Positions 1-13,100 of a DNA stretch of 64,000 nt are shown here, one piece after another. A program made the position numbers and the translations under genes. Position 1 is the first letter of the stretch. Every line of letters starts with the position of its first letter. The notes under the pieces were generated by a model that did no database searches, was not told the origin of the DNA, and was given only the letters and a program-made list of their open reading frames with translations. This DNA is from Melanocharis versteri (Eukaryota; Chordata; Aves; Passeriformes; Melanocharitidae): the NCBI GenBank assembly GCA_013397845.1, contig VZTG01005436.1, positions 973,018-1,037,017 on the forward strand. The letters run 5' to 3'.

Positions 1-412
1 GCAGAGCTTTGAGAACGTTCAGGGATGCAGCATCTACTTGTATTAAATACCTGAGGTTTCTTATATAGGAGAAGGAAATTCAGCAAAGGGCCACTGAGAT
101 GGTTGGGAGCTGAAGCAGTTGCCCTCTGAGGAGAGTCTGGACAACCAGGGCTGGGTGGACAAGAGGTGACTTTGGGTACTAAAACTGAAAGAGGGACTCT
201 GGATGCCAAAAGAAACTGTCTCCCCGTATGGACAGGCAAGCAGGGGGACAGGTTGTTCACAGAGTCTGTCCAGTCTGTGTCCTTGAGGTTTTCAAGACCT
301 GACAGGATGAAGCCCTGAGCAATCTGGTCTCATCTCACAGCTGCTCCTGCTTTGAGTTGGGGTTGGAGTGGAGATTTCCTGGGCTTCCTTGAAGCATGAA
401 TTATCTGTGATT
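1..412 (+). mobile_element. CR1 LINE 3' end, degenerate
   Basis: The segment reads like a CR1 tail in + orientation. It has the block 'gggccactgagatgg', then 'cagttgccctctgaggag', then 'ggttttcaagacctgaca', then 'aagccctgagcaatctgg', and ends near 'gaattatctgtgat', which resembles the CR1 terminal ATTCTGTGAT octamer. It is 5'-truncated or cut by the window edge and carries no open reading frame. It lies in an intron of ANKS1B. The match is to remembered CR1 consensus features, not to a database search. Confidence 0.75.
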
Positions 413-2204
413 TATATCCTTATTCTTTTGAAAGACTGCTCTAATTTGAAGTATACTGAAACTTTCAGATCTTTTTTGACCTCCCCCAACCTAAATCACT
501 TTGCTAATTTATTTGCTATTTTATTTCTTTGTGTAATCCTATTAAATTTCATCTGACTGATCTGTAGTTCATCAGATCTGTTTTCAGTTCTTACCCCATT
601 CTGAGAAATCCCTCTCTTCTGGATCCTCCTTAGAGAGCACTGGCACTCCTCCAAGCCACAGCATGGAGCAGGTCCTTGCAGATTGCCTCAACATGTTCAG
701 TCCATTTGTGCTTAAATACCAATAATCATTCTCGAAACGTGCTGCATCAGGAGTCACACAGTGTCCAAGTCTTGCTGTACTTCTTCTTGCTGCTGCTGAT
801 TTAATCGGCCAGTTTTCCAACACAGGAAGGAAATTTGATCTGAGATGATTTGTACTGAAGATCCTCATTATGAACATCTTGAACTTTTCTTGGCACATAG
901 AAACGGTCTCAGTAGCACATGGCAGGCAATATTACACTTTTTCGTTGTTATTCTCAATAATGCATGCATAGATATAAATATACACATGCATACAGATATT
1001 CCTGAGTGTTCATTTCAGATGGCCAGGAGCCACGTCAGAAGGTCATGAGAACCAGGGGATGGTGGCTGGATTTTTAAACATTTCTAGTCACTTGCTTCTC
1101 CCTGCAGTTAGCTGGCTGTAACTTTCTGAACCTTCCTTTTCTTCCATCTTAAACATTCTTTTAGCCCTTCTTTGGCCCTATAGTGTCTTCTATGACTTTT
1201 TAAAGGATAATTGCTCCTAATTTGGGTAAATCTTTAACATCTCCTAACGTGCCATTGAGTGAAACTCGTTGAACTGTAATGAGTACATCTGGACTGCCTT
1301 CCACCCAGCTCCTGCTCCTCTTGCATGTGCTGTCCAGGTATTCTTTTCTGTCATTTTCCTCTTTTCCTCTCCTTAGAAAGCGTATGATTTCTATGATCAG
1401 TCTTATAGTTACATTCTTTCTTCAGATTATCAGCCAAGTTTTCCTAGTCTATAAGGAAGAAGCCTGAAGTTTTCCTTGGATAATTCTTTTCACCCTTCCT
1501 TTGCCCCTCCTGCCTGTCAGAGTTTACCATATTAGTTAGGGAAATGTTCTTCGTTAAACTCATTTTCACAGAACCTCTGTGTCAGTGGTATTGGGTGCCC
1601 TAGTGTATTTGTGTTTATTGTGGTGGAAGTGTATGCACAGATTGAATTCTTTAGCTTTTTTTTTGAGAGCATATGTTTTGGGAGCTGAAATTTGTGAGTG
1701 TTTGAATCCTAATCCCCATTCTTCCTTCTACTGCCTACTTTTTGGCCTCAGACAATCACTTAACCTTTTTCCTTGCCTTGGTTCCTTCCTCTCCAGCACA
1801 GGGATATGCAACTTTAAGTACTTCTCCTGGGCATTTCATAATTCATTGAAAATTTTAAGTACTTTGAAGATATAAAATATGTATATAGTAAATGCTAAAT
1901 ATTTTTACAATGGTGCAAGGAAAAGGTTGATTTCTGAATTTGAATTCATTACCATCCGTAAAATTAATGTTCCGTCTGCCCTGCATTTCAGTACCTTAGT
2001 CATTCAAACATTAATGTATGCAAAACTGAGTAATGAGTTTTGCACTGCTGCCCTTCTGACTGGGCATTCATGGAGTTGTGGGAAATTCTCAGTCTCTGCT
2101 GGTCTGCTTGATTTATTGTTGATTGTATTTAAAAATTATTTTGCTTAAACCTAGATCCTTTAAATCTGGAGGTAGGTCCCTTTGATGGGGGAAGTTCATT
2201 TGAA

Positions 2205-2470
2205 CAGTTCGCAAAGCAGAGACTTGGACCCAAAACTTATCTCTCATACATGAGTGCTCCAGACATCTACTCTTAGGCACTCTTCTTTCCCCCATTTATA
2301 AATGGGGTTGAAGACAGCCTGTCTTCTGCTGCTGCTTTAACCTGTGAAAGACAAAGGTGAACTGCAAAGGTGTGAGTTCCCTCAGTCAGAGAAGGGCATC
2401 AAATGGAGAGTTCCCAGTTCTTTGAGGGGAGTGCCCTAACTGCTGTGCTTCCATCTGGGAGAAGATGGGT
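2205..2470. repeat. Possible ancient tRNA-derived SINE remnants
   Basis: Two short blocks (about 2210-2285 and 2375-2470) carry patterns such as 'agacttggaccc' and 'gagtgccctaactgctg'. These resemble the tail of old amniote tRNA-derived SINEs (a B-box-like element followed by 'gagtgccctaacc'). Similarity is weak and from memory only. The blocks could be chance. Confidence 0.3.
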
Positions 2471-2569
2471 TGGGGAGGGAGGGGCAGGATGCGTACTGTT
2501 GGAAAGTGTAAGAGGATTAATTCCCTGCCCTCTTTTTAAATGGAGCAGCTTGCAGCCTGGGCACGCACG

Positions 2570-2760
2570 TGCCGTGGTGTTACCTGTCCCTGAGTTAGAC
2601 CAGGACAGGTGAGGGCTGTGCCCGATGTACCGACACCTTTAGGCGCCGCAGCACGCGGGGCCGTGGTGGCAGCGCCGCTGTCGGTGCTGCAGCCCCGCTG
2701 GGACAGCCCCGCACGCCTCTGCTGCGCAGGAACAGGCTCCGGGTCACAACTGAGCTGGAT
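2570..2760. promoter_or_regulatory. CpG-rich patch in ANKS1B intron
   Basis: About 190 bases with close to twenty CpG dinucleotides ('ggcgccgcagcacgcgggg', 'cagcgccgctgtcgg') stand in otherwise CpG-poor intron. It may be a small CpG island or a GC-rich repeat. No TATA box or coding exon is evident beside it. A role as an internal promoter is inference only. Confidence 0.35.
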
Positions 2761-4904
2761 GAGACCCCACGCCAGTCCCTAAAGGCAAGTCCTCGAGAGG
2801 GGCAGGATTTAAGGGCACACTTTTGTTTCAAGAATAGCATGATGCTGAGAAGTGGCTGCACGATGTGGCAGCATCATGGCAACCCCTTGCCAGCGCTGGG
2901 GAGAAATAAAACATCTGCCAGCACGCAGTACCCTGCTGCATCCCTTACTGCTTTCAGTACCTCAGTGTGTACAAATAGCAGTGCACTAGGTTTTCTTGAT
3001 TACCTTGATTACCAGATGCATGGGCATGCTGCGTCGGCATGGAAATGCCTTCTCGCTGCTCTTCTCTTGAAAAGCAGAGGCATAACCTTCTGCCATGGAT
3101 TCCTATTCGAGAATCTTCCCCTCCTCAGGGAAACAGATATAGGCATCACAGCGATGGGTATGGCTAGAACATCCAGAAGTCAGTTTGCTCGGCATACGCG
3201 GAAAAAGGTCATTGGTAACCACTAGTGCAATGTCCTAAGGATGGAGCAGCAGAAGTAGCTGCAGCAGTGTTTGCTGCTGGCCTTGCACTGAGACTATGTG
3301 TTCATCACATGGAGGAGAACTAGTTTGTAGCAAGTTGCAGGGGATGAAGTAGAAGGCTGAACAAAAGTCGAAGTTTTAATTAGCTATGCTTTCAAAATGT
3401 AGAGCCCTGCACATCATGAAGGAGAAGCAAAGAACTTCGAAAAGAAGATGAGGGAGGTGGAATTAACCACATGTGAAAGTTTTAGAATTACTGAAGCTGG
3501 AGGAAGGGATGTGTGCTCATGCATTTCAGATGATGAAGGAAATAAGGGGCAATTAACAACATTAGACAGCCACCAGGCTGTCTGGCAGCTCTCTGTAGTC
3601 AGTCCAGAGGATGCCAGGCTTGCCTGACAGTAACCAGAAGTGGTAACCTATTCTGTCACCAGCCAGGCAGCCAGGGTGCAGGCTACAAAAGGTAAGAGCA
3701 AGAGTCATATTTTAAGAAGACTTGCACTTCTTTGGGTTGACTTGAGCACTGGCGCTAAATTCCTGCTGCTACTGCTGCTGCTGACAAAAACCAGCAATGC
3801 ACATTCTTGATGTTGTTATATTACTGATATATTAATTGCTATCTCTTCTGGATGCTGCAGTTGCATTTTTCATGTCTGTTTATTGCCTTTTGTTCCTGCC
3901 TGCTGAAGATAGCGTGGGCAGATCCTACGTCTGATGCTTTGTTTTAGTTGCCTGGCTACTGTAAAACGTTATCTTAGCTTTTGCTGAGGTGCCACAGATG
4001 CTTTATTGATGATTGTCCAAACAAGGAAATATATAAAAGATGCTGGTGAATGCTGTGCTTGACTCGTTCTGCTGCTTTTGCTAGAGGTGCTACAATATGC
4101 TTACTTTGCTTTGCTACTACAGAATCTCTGTACGATAATGTAGAGGGTAGACTGAAACCTTTCATGTACACGTTGGGGTCATGGTCAATGCCAAAGGTAA
4201 TATTATCTGTATCTTAATATGCAAAGGAACTATTGTTGGAAGGAGATGGTGGGCAGCTGCTTCACTAAATTGCAATGCATTCATTTCTGGTAATTGTTAT
4301 AAAGAAAATGTATTTTTCCTGTTGATTGTGTTGCCAGATTTTTCTCTTCCTTTCTCCCGGTGAACGTCTCCAACAGAGAGAGGTTTAAGTCTCAAAACTT
4401 ACTTGGGATGTTGACTTCAGACTTCTTCCCTGCCAAAAACTGAAAGTAACCAATATTTCTTCTGCTCTAGGCAGTTTCTATTTATACTTGCCTAACTTTA
4501 TCTCTTTACATCACGAGCACTTCTGACTAAATTGTTTCCTTGTACTCACAGTCTGAGACCTCTTCTAAAGTCTCTGAATAAGCTATGTTTCTTTTCAGTC
4601 AGTCCAAAAATATTTTGTCAGCAAATAAATAAAAAAATTACTTTTAACAACTGTTTTACTTCCTTCTTTAGTATTATTGCAAGCCTTTTCTTAATTATTC
4701 TTGCCTTTTGGCAGTTACAGTGCATTAATATTTACAAGATGAGATACAGTTTTCTGTTTATATTAGCAGTCTTCGGTCTGTGAGATCTGGACCAACCAGA
4801 ATGCAGGATATCCTTTCTCATCGATTCATCAGGTTCATAATGTAAGATACAGTGATAAATGGCTATGTTGTCACTCTATGGATGTACAGTCTGTTGCCTT
4901 GGTG

Positions 4905-5200
4905 TCATCTCCGGGTGTCACGTCGCTGAAATGACAAAAGCAGTCCGTCCCGTGTCCGCCGTGTGCGGGGACCGTGTGTGCGCGCATCCGTGTATCGTGC
5001 CGTGTGGTTGGCGTGTGTCGGCTCCGTGGTGTGCGTACGTACAGGACGGGGGGGCACCGCCAGCAGCCGTCTCGCCCAGGGGGAGCTTTGAATTCTGTTC
5101 CCGATGTTTTTGTTCGCTCCCTCTTCCAAAGCGGGAAACCGTGTAAACAGCTCGGTTTGCACAGTTTCGCCCCCGCGGTGTGTTGTGCTGCCCTCTCTGT
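4905..5200. promoter_or_regulatory. CpG-dense patch in ANKS1B intron
   Basis: Roughly thirty CpGs fall in about 300 bases, many in a CGTG/TGCG-rich run around 4945-5045 that looks partly like a degenerate GT/GC simple repeat, followed by ordinary GC-rich sequence to 'cgcccccgcggtg'. Overlapping open frames on both strands exist only because stops are rare in such sequence. It could be an unmethylated CpG island 5 kb upstream of the PTB exons and might serve short ANKS1B transcripts, but no first exon can be assigned. Confidence 0.4.
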
Positions 5201-8200
5201 GTTGGTCTGTAGGCTTTGCCCAGCTGAGATTACACGCTGCCTTTCCAGAGGCACTCTGGGGGAGTTGGAAGTAACGCTGATGGTGCCCTGAATTTTTGTC
5301 ACTTCTGTGGCAGTCACAAGCGCTGTGCACGTGAGAGCAAACCTGGTGATCCATACTGCAGTGTGGTAAGGACGACAGCCAGTTGTTCAGCAGAGTATTT
5401 GAGAGCAGCTGTAGATTTCTCCTAATTCTGTCATGCCTCCTTGGAACATTTCTGCCAGAGAGGGGACATTTTGGCCACCGAGCTTTAGAAGTTTTTTAAA
5501 TCTTAAGTACACCATGAACCTGTTTCCATTGTTTGAAAAGCCAAACATATAAGGAGCTAAAAAAATTGTCTTCCTCTAGGAATTAAAACATAGGCAAATA
5601 ATGAGGATTCGACTGGTCTGCAGAACATTTAAAATTTTTTACAGGGAGAAAATAATGAATTTTTCAGCCAGAACTGTTGTATCCATATGTGCTCCAATTT
5701 GTTGTTGTCATGGTGACTAATACACGTTACCATAACCAGGCATGAGGCTTAACAGGTGAAAAGTTATAAGCTGTGGTCCTTGTTAAAAATAACTACATTC
5801 AAACCACTCAAAACCAGGACTTCTTGGCTTTTTCTTCCTTTTAGCATGGAGGCTTTTTAATTTGACATTTTTATAAAAAGACGAGGGAGGTGTTAGATTT
5901 TTATAGAAGATTTATTGAGGTTACTTCTTATCTGTGACTATCTCTGCATCCAGGTGCCTTCAATACGAGTCAAATACACTTCTCAGAGCATGGGATGAGA
6001 TAGGAAAATGTGCATCAATTGTAGAAAAAATAATAGCTGTAGTCTGCTTCTGTAGCTCATTTGACATCAAGCCTCCGACCCTTTCTAGAGCACTGAGAAG
6101 TGCATATCTGCCCGTCTTCGGGGTTAGAAAACACTGCAAGAGCACAAGGAATTGGTCTCTAAGGCTATTAAAAGTTGTCATTGTAAAAGGATTGAATCCT
6201 TACCACTCTGGCACCTGCCTTGCAACAATTTTCTGATTATAAATTCTTTATCTGAAAAATGTGGAGCAAAAAAAATATTCTTTTTAGGTTAGCAGACGCC
6301 AAAGAGAGAAAAGGTGCTGGTTAAAGACATAGGGAGGTTAGAATACTAAAACACAGGCAGTACAGCAAAAACCATGTGATAAATTGCACAGCTGTCTGAT
6401 GAGCTGTAAAGTTAGATGAGGAAGAAATTATCTCTTGCCTTTCTACTTCATCAGAGAGATAAATATCTCCATCCGTATATTGTGTCATAAAAAATACATA
6501 AGCTTAAATGTTTGATTATTTCTTATAATTGCAAATTAAATATTCAGACCAGAAAATCCTTATCCTATCATATCTATTTTTAAAACTTAAATCAAGCATT
6601 ATAGTTGGTCTTGCACGGCAATTTATGAACATTTCTGTACTGCTTGAAAAGTGTATTAGGTGCTTAAGAAGGACCTGAGTCTCAATACATCACCCATGAA
6701 TTGTTCCACATCAACTCCTCAGATTTAGGACTACTAGTAATTAATATTTTTCCACCCCGACTTGAGCCTTGTGGTTTCAAGTCTTCTCTAGGTCAAAGAT
6801 GGTCCTGTTTCGTATTTTACCTGATGTTAGCTGTCATCATCACATCCTAAATCTCAGAATTTCAGTGTCTGACTGGAGCCAGTCAGCTGAGGAGCTCCCT
6901 TTCTTCCTGTTGAGGTTTTTAGACACGGATTTATGAATGTATTTAGCTGTCTAAATCTAGTTTAAAAGCCTTTTTTCCCTTAAAAAGAAAAAAAGGTAGG
7001 AAATAAGAAAATTGCGTGGAGAATATGTAATAGGAATTACACTTCTAAACATCTTCATGGATCTGGGCTTTGGAGACTACCCTGTTATAACTCAGTCTAA
7101 ATAGGTTATGAATACTAACAGTAGTACTGTTTAAAAGTCTAAGGAGTTTGGTAAGGAAAAAAAAAGGAAAGGAAACCGGGAGCCAATTCTGCTGAATATT
7201 GAAAAACACCTATGATACAGCTGTAAAAGAAAATTTTGACTACGTATAATGTCCTCTCCATCCGTCATAATAATCTATGCTTATGTGTTTAATTTTCTGC
7301 AACTTTTCTTAGTAGCTGCTCCCTCTACAAGCCACACTGAAATACTTGAAAGGCCTTCAGGGGCAGTGGTCTATCAGGAGCAGCAGAAATCCTCTACCTC
7401 TGCATTCCCCTAACCTCAGCTCTATTGCATGTTTAGAACGTCCTAGAGATATATACAGCAATCTTGGCAGTCCTGTTTTGTCTAATTTAAAAGGAGTAGG
7501 TAGTAGGGTGATTATATTTATAGAGCAATCAATGGATACAAACATGGTCTCCACACAGTCCCACTCTAAGTGTCTCGTACACTAGTTTTATTAGCCTGGT
7601 TGAAGATTATTTCTCATTTCTTTATAAAATTGAACCAAAACAAGAGGTAGTCACTGTTCTTCTTTTTCTGCCCTTTATTTACAGACAGAAACAATGCAGT
7701 TCTCTGTGCTTTTTATACTTAATGTTCAAAAGGGAAACAAACTATAAAATTAGGTGCTCATTTTACTCCTTATGTACCCTGCTTAATTTGCCAGTGCTGT
7801 CCCTTTCCTGCATGTGAGGAAAGCCACCTGCTGAGCCGTGCAACAGAAGGCTTTGGAGCCCTGCCCCTGGTCACTTGTTTGCTAGAAGTTCTGGTCCTGC
7901 CTCATGGGCATCCCTGTGATTCCTTGGTGGAGAGACCGGTGGTCAAAAAATGTACTTTTGTAGCTTTCCTGTCCCAAATTTACTCCCTGTCCATCATAGT
8001 AACCTTTTCCTAAATGGCTAGGATGTATCTCCTGAGCTCTGCTTCCTTACACAAAACATGCAGGAGTGTATCTTTATTAGGGGGGCAAAAAAGAGAACTA
8101 AATCAAGTGGTCTGTTAGCTGTGGCCTTGAACAGTTCATGAGAGACAGCTGAGCACACTGTGAGAATTTGTGATGGGTGCAATCCATCTTCTCTTGTTGT

Positions 8201-10020
8201 CAAAGACAGACTCCAGTAATAAGGATGCATATCCTTGCCCCTTGTAATATGATGGAAATCTTATTTCATAAGAAGAACTGCCTCGTAAAGAAATCAAATT
8301 CACACTTCAGATTGAATAAGAGAAAGTTTTTATGCATTAGCAGCCAGAAGGATTCATTTTTGTGGATGCAAACTGCCAAAAATTGGAGCAATTGCTCCTG
8401 CTGCTTTCCTTTCAAAATCTGATGCTGAAGTCATATCCGTGGCATATAGGCAACTTAACTAGGTAAAACAGAAATTACACTACTGTGTAATTGGTAGATT
8501 TGCTAATGGTGCCAACAGTAACTAGGTTCGACTTGTTTTATGATGTTCTCTTTCTTGAAGTTGCCATACTGGCAGGGTAATGTTGATGTTTCCAGATGTA
8601 TCTCTTGCTTTTCATTGCAGAGCTGGGCAAATGCGTGTCATTTCGTTATTTTGTGACACATGAAAATTATGTACTTCTTTTGTTTACTCTGTCTTGACAT
8701 AATTAGTAAGATGTGATAGTTTGCCAGACTCTGAATGTCTTCGATAAGATATTTTTCATGTGGTTTTGATGCTTAACTTCTTTTTGCTCTAAAAGTCCAA
8801 ACTTCTAGCCATATTCTGTGTGAAACGCTGATGACAATTCCTTGCCAGTTTCAACACGTATTTTAACAATATGACATACATAGAAAATACACAGAGATAA
8901 GTGCAGGTAAAGAAAGAAGTAGCATAATCCAAACTGAAATAATCATATAGGAAAGGGTAAAATAGTTTGAGAGACAATGGGCAGGGGAATAAGGAGGATC
9001 AGGAAGGACAAGTGTAATTGCAAAAAGAGTTGTGAGAAGAGGGTGTATGAGAGGCGGTCCAGACCAGACAGAATAGGAGAGAAGTGAGGGTGGTGGCAGA
9101 GGGAAGAGGGCTTAGGAAAAGGAGAAGTCCATCCACGGGTCATTTTTGGTTAAAGTGAGCTGATGTATGGGTCTGCAAGGTAGAAGGAGCCATGGTCAGC
9201 TCAGGTCCTATGGAGCCATGATCAAAAATACACGATGGCAAGTGAGGCCCAGACCAGCACTGCCAGACTGGGGACATTCCTGTACTGATGCTTGCATTGG
9301 CTCTTTTAGAGGGAAGAAGAGTTTGCTGCAAAGGGATTTGGCAGAAAACTGAACTCCTACCTGTGTTCTCTGAGGGCTTTGAGGAAGGAGAGGAGATGAC
9401 AGCTCAGAAAGGCAATCTCCTATATCAATGAGAATGATGAATGTGGAAGGTCAATGTTAGTACCTCCACAATGAGCCATCAAGAGGAGGAGATCAAAGTA
9501 AATATTCGTAAAGAGATTAAAGAATGCCTTGTGTGTTTGAAGAATGTATAATAAGTCTTCAGATCAAAGCAAAGTCTCTGTTATTTAGCCATTTAGCAAA
9601 GTTAGTTATTGGTTATATGTGCCAGATAATGGAAGGCATATTAACTGTGCAGAAAAGCTTGTAAAACACATAGCAGAATTTGTGAAAGGCATTTTTGTGC
9701 ATGTCATGATTTTTCTCAAGTGCTCTCATCCTCATATATGTATTGTAAACACTTATTTTTAAGGAACATTTCCGGTGCCTAATGATTTTGTTCTCAAAGC
9801 AAAGAGATTTAATTAAAGCCTCATTAAACACTACAGTAAATGGCTTTGGATTATAAATTAAATCATGAAAAATGCTGTAGGAGTTGTGTTCCTTTATTTT
9901 AGTAACATGGCTCTATGTGTAGAAAATAAATCCTTGTTAATTGAGTACAACAGTGGAGGGCTACTTTATAGTGAATTTGCCTGCACATACTCTTACATCT
10001 TGAACAACTGTGATTTTCAG

Positions 10021-10149
10021 ACAGGAGACTGGGGAGAGCCTTCAATTACCTTGCGACCTCCAAATGAAGCCACAGCATCAACGCCTGTACAATATTGGCA
10101 ACATCATCCAGAGAAACTCATCTTCCAGTCATGCGATTATAAAGCATTT
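10021..10149 (+). CDS. ANKS1B: ANKS1B exon, start of PTB domain
   Basis: This 43-codon exon has an acceptor 'tgattttcag' and donor 'gtaagt', phase 0 at both ends. It opens TGDWGEPSITLRPP and ends FQSCDYKAF, which is the ANKS1B (AIDA-1) segment leading into the phosphotyrosine-binding domain. The first part is the linker after the SAM domains. PVQYWQHHPEKLIF begins the PTB fold. ANKS1B is a postsynaptic-density scaffold that binds PSD-95 and APP-family tails, and it can move to the nucleus. An in-frame ATG at 9865 makes a longer open frame, but that upstream part is intron: it lies before a strong splice acceptor and matches nothing. Confidence 0.97.
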
Positions 10150-13100
10150 GTAAGTGTTGATAAATTTAGTGGTTTGTTTTGGGGTAGATATATTAAACTT
10201 GGATTTTGATAGGCTGTTGTGTTTTGCTTTCGTTTATAATATTTTTTCAGTCACTTTTAGAGAGACAGGTCACTTCTTCTGAAATACTGTAATTGTAATA
10301 AATGAGAAACAAGAATGCACAGTACTTTTTTGCTATGAATTTTGTGATATATTGCAGTGCATGTGGCATTAGTGTTAGAGAAAGGGCACTATGAGTAAGG
10401 GGCTCAGTAGTTGCAGTGTCTTTAGGATAATAGCTGGGGGTTAACTACTGGTCCAGGTGGTGGGGTTGAGATCTTCTTCAGTTGAATGGGCTTGGATCTT
10501 TGGTGCTTTTTAGGATAATGCTCTGTTCACTAAATACTGCTGCATTTTGGGGAACAGTTGGAGGTTGCTGGATCGGATTTAAAGCGTGTCTGGGAAGGTA
10601 GGAATTAGAGACTAAACACAGGTAAGAGAAAGCCTGGCTCCCGCTGAGGAGGGGCAGAAGGGGTGTTACAGACCTGTCTTTCTGGAGCACATCTGTATCT
10701 TCTATCAGACCCTCATGGGGTTAAAAATTGCCATGCATACAGTGATTATCCCTGGACAGTAACTAGAACCTCTGCCTTCCTCAGCAAGTTATGGTCAAGG
10801 ACCATCTCACCTGCTCTCAGTCTTGTTCTCCTACTCTTCAAAACCTCCTTGCTCACCTCAGATTGAAAAGGAAGGTTAGCAACTTCTAGTTCTTTAAATA
10901 TTTGTTTTCAGTGTTCTCAGTGAAGTGAACATGTTTTTCTCTAGTGCCTTTTCTCTTATTGCATGATCCATCAGTAAATTCATAATCGAATTTAACCTTT
11001 GTAGTAGATTGGAAGTTGGATCATTAAAGAAATGAAGTTGGAATGACCAGGAATATCCAAGTTAGTGGTGGTTAAGGAAAGACCTTCCTTTCCTAAGGAC
11101 CATGTGTCACTGCTTTGTTTCAGCTCCTTGAGCTGTATTGCCCTCAGCCTTATAGAGTAAAACCCTGCCTTGTAAGTTATAATCAGGGTAGCTTTCACTG
11201 CGTGCCACGTCACTCAGTGAAACTGTTGGATGTTCTCTGTATTGCTCCCACGTGCTTTGGGTGTTTGAGAAGGAACATTTCCAAAAGCATAGCAAGTCAA
11301 AAGGAAGTAAAATTTCCTCCGAGAGTTTCAGGTTTTTCTGACAACTAAATTGGATGATACTATTGTGGTTTGTGTGTCTATTCCATAGTCCACCTTGGGA
11401 AGCATTTCTGAATGCCTTCAGCTGAGGCTTTTTGCTGCTGTGTGGATGGGACAGGAGCTGTCCTTCTCTTCTCTTTATTCCTCTTGTTCTGCTGTAAGCA
11501 AAAAGCACTGCATTTCTACCCTGGTGCCTGACCAACTGGTAGCTTTCAAGAAAAAAACAATTTGTTGTACTGTAGTCCATGAAAAATGAGAAAACAAAAA
11601 ACCAAACAAAATACCCCCAAAGCAAAACAAAAAGCATCCAACCATCCAACCAACCAAACAAAAAATTGAAGACATTAATTGCAACCTACCCAGAGAAGGC
11701 TAAGGATTCCAAAAGTGTCAGATAGCAGGATCCAGAGAAGAATACAGTTCAATTCAATATGGTTTTGTTTACTCTTCTAATTTCAGAGCTTGCTTTAAAT
11801 TTGTTGTTTTTCTTCAAGGGCAATATCAAACTGTCCCATCAAATTAATGCCCAAAGCCCTACTCACGTCACCATCGAGCACCCAGCTGGACTCACAGCTG
11901 CTCGGTTTATGAATCTTTCATATCTGCAGTCCTCTAGGAATGCCCTTCATTCATTCCTTTGTGCTTGTGCTTATCTGGTAGTGTTGATGTTGCTCACTGG
12001 CCCATTTATAATGCCCTATAAAATGTTTCTCACTAATTGCTGTGTTGGCTACTGTCTACATTGAAATATTTATGCATTTTCTTGCAGGTCAGAGACTCCT
12101 GCCGTACAGTGTAAACTGAAGGCTTTAAAGAAAATATCTCAGTTTAGGTCAGGAGACCAGAGAACTGAACCAGTACACTCTCTGTTCAGTTCCAGCTTGC
12201 ATTCATCTGTAACTGAAGTTCTTTTTGATAGATTCTTGTCTAAGCTGAAGCCGGTTCACCATCTGGTTGGGTCAGGTTAGGCTGTTTCCAAGAGGAGTCG
12301 GTCTGGTAGAATGAGAAGGGTCAGCAGTGGTGGGCTGCAGCATCCTCCAGAAAGAGGCTCCTGCCCACAGTGCTTTCTCTCCTCCTGCAGCCTATTTGCC
12401 ATATTCCCTCAGTGGCATGACTTCTCTGCAGCTCCCATGTTGCTCACTTAGGACTGGAGACTTAGGAGAAGCCATGGCCTTGTGCTGCAGTGAGAATACA
12501 GAGAGAGACTTCTCTGTGCCTGGGGAAGGGCAGGTGAGGGGTGCCTTGCTGAGCACTCTGCCCAGTTGAGCCAGACTTGCAAGTGACATCATACAGAAAT
12601 TCAGAAACGTCCTGATTTGCACAGAGCTGTAAGAGCACATGCACACCAACAAATGTGCACACCTGTAGCATCTATAGGAGAAATGCAGAGCGTGGTGGGG
12701 CTTTGGTACAGCCCAGTTAGCAGTAACGAAACCCCTCGCTGCTAGGTGGGAATGGCAGGGATGATGCGGCCAGCTCCATCCCTGGAGGAGCAGAGCCATT
12801 CAAACATGGTGTAGGGGCATACTGAGACCTCCGAGGAGCAGAGGCTGCTGTCAGGGTGCAGGAAGGCTCAAACTGCATGTGCCAACAAGTGACACAGTGA
12901 GGGAGAGGCCTGTAGAACAGGGGCTGTGTCACTGAGGCACTGCCTGCCTTGTTACCCTTGGAGATGAGCAGGCTCCTCTGAGGGCACAGTGGTTTCCAGC
13001 AAGCTGAGCCAGGACACAACACCCTGCTGCTTCCTCTCACACAGCCCCCCTCCAGATCACTAAAGGCTTCAAAATAATAGTTCAGGGTCAGCCTTTCCTT

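Larger units (their letters stand above)
413..10020 (+). other. ANKS1B: ANKS1B intron (upstream of the first exon seen)
   Basis: This is intronic by inference, because the exon at 10021 opens in phase 0 behind a good acceptor and needs upstream exons. I searched by eye for the preceding ANKS1B segment (the SAM domains and the linker just before the exon at 10021) and did not find it, so those exons lie left of the window. Contents are AT-rich unique sequence, tRNA-SINE-like remnants near 2.2-2.5 kb, CpG-rich patches at 2.57-2.76 and 4.9-5.2 kb, and a purine-rich stretch near 8.94-9.14 kb. No open frame here looks coding. Confidence 0.75.

Noticed and set aside
2839..3225. 128-codon frame near the first CpG patch
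   Set aside because: Composition is unremarkable and there is no known domain. No splice or promoter evidence links it to a transcript.
4871..5354. Overlapping 148- and 149-codon antisense frames
   Set aside because: They overlap each other in different frames within CpG-rich DNA where stops are rare. No domain or conserved residue pattern was seen.
9865..10209. 114-codon open frame starting at ATG 9865 as a separate gene
   Set aside because: Only 10021-10149 is coding (ANKS1B exon). The sequence before the acceptor and after the donor is intron.
11107..11661. 184-codon antisense open frame
   Set aside because: It runs through an A/C-rich low-complexity tract, has low-complexity hydrophobic translation, and no recognisable domain. 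It is probably chance.
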